Shown: one piece after another, positions 31,381-31,548 of the stretch
Layout: every line of letters begins with the position of its first letter
Numbering within the stretch: the stretch's first letter is position 1
Origin: Dyella_B sp966430775
Lineage (GTDB): Bacteria; Pseudomonadota; Gammaproteobacteria; Xanthomonadales; Rhodanobacteraceae
Assembly (NCBI GenBank): GCA_966430775.1
Contig: CBJMMB010000033.1
Location: 1 to 31,548, forward strand
Direction of reading: 5' to 3'
Length of the DNA: 31,548 nucleotides
The notes under the pieces: model-generated
Database searches by the model: none
What the model was told of the DNA's origin: nothing
Seen by the model: only the letters and a program-made list of their open reading frames with translations
Made by a program: the position numbers and the translations under genes

Positions 31381-31491
31381 CCAAGCCGGGAGGCGAACGC
31401 GTTTCCGGGTTCACCCGGTGATCCTGGTGGGGACCACGGACGCCTGGCCGTATTCCCTTGCGGGAACCTTAGGCTGGGCGCCTTCGGAGTT
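31381..31491 (-). ncRNA. Probable molybdenum cofactor (Moco) riboswitch
   Basis: The minus strand upstream of moaA reads CTCCGAAGGCGCCCAGCCTA, then a TTCCC/GGGAA hairpin with GCAA loop, GGCCAGGC, a TGGTCCCCACCA hairpin, and GGTGAAC paired with GTTCGCC, closed by CCGGG/CCCGG (CCTCCCGGCTTGG end). The order of conserved blocks and the stacked hairpins match the Moco RNA motif as I remember it. The structure ends one base before the AAAGGAG ribosome site, so binding could hide it. It probably controls moaA and the genes cotranscribed after it. Confidence 0.8.
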
Positions 31492-31548
31492 GTGGTGTGT
31501 TGCTGAGTGTAACTATCCGCTGGTTGAGGGGATACGTCTATGACGGTT

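Noticed and set aside
1..31548. CRISPR array, tRNA or rRNA
   Set aside because: No regularly spaced direct repeats and no tRNA or rRNA-like sequence was seen; the repeats present are palindromic and dispersed.

Overview
The window looks like chromosome of a GC-rich gammaproteobacterium, most likely Xanthomonadales and perhaps Rhodanobacteraceae (Dyella, Rhodanobacter or Frateuria type). I infer this from the long TonB-dependent receptor with LacI-type operator palindromes upstream, the VPS10/BNR secreted protein, the OFA transporter next to a soluble formate dehydrogenase, the MoaC-MoaB fusion and the many dispersed palindromic repeats. There is no rRNA or tRNA, so the assignment cannot be fixed here.

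Layout. 64-5056: two divergent exported proteins, an S41 peptidase (-) and a large Asp-box (BNR/VPS10-like) protein (+). About 5105-9880: visibly AT-richer DNA with small same-strand genes (VOC proteins, a YcxB-like protein, a YdeI/OmdA protein, a DUF6326-like gene broken by an amber codon, a cupin and several short membrane proteins). Between most of them I see sequences resembling integron attC sites. I read the region as a decaying gene-cassette array without an integrase in view. 9879-10519: a higBA toxin-antitoxin pair on the opposite strand with a perfect 21-bp palindrome over its promoter. 10721-18769: an OFA-family transporter followed by the NAD-dependent formate dehydrogenase set fdsG-fdsB-fdsA-fdhD(fdsC)-fdsD. 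19208-22381: a TonB-dependent receptor (-). 23288-31364: a minus-strand run, moaA-moaCB-moeA-moaD-moaE-mobA-(unknown)-modA-modB-modC, preceded by a probable Moco riboswitch.

How it fits together. ModABC imports molybdate (or tungstate). MoaA, the MoaC/MoaB fusion, MoaD/MoaE, MoeA and MobA build the molybdenum cofactor and its guanylyl derivative. FdhD sulfurates the cofactor for FdsA, and the FdsGBAD complex oxidises formate with NAD+, formate possibly entering through the OFA transporter. The riboswitch would let cofactor level feed back on moaA and probably on the genes after it.

Several repeat families lie between and inside these operons. The two most notable cases are a 116-bp element with 28-bp perfect inverted ends inside the 5' end of the modA-like gene, and repeat edges that supply the stop codons of two genes. 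The least expected structure is the cassette-array-like region; the rest is mostly well-known biology with some unusual local arrangements.
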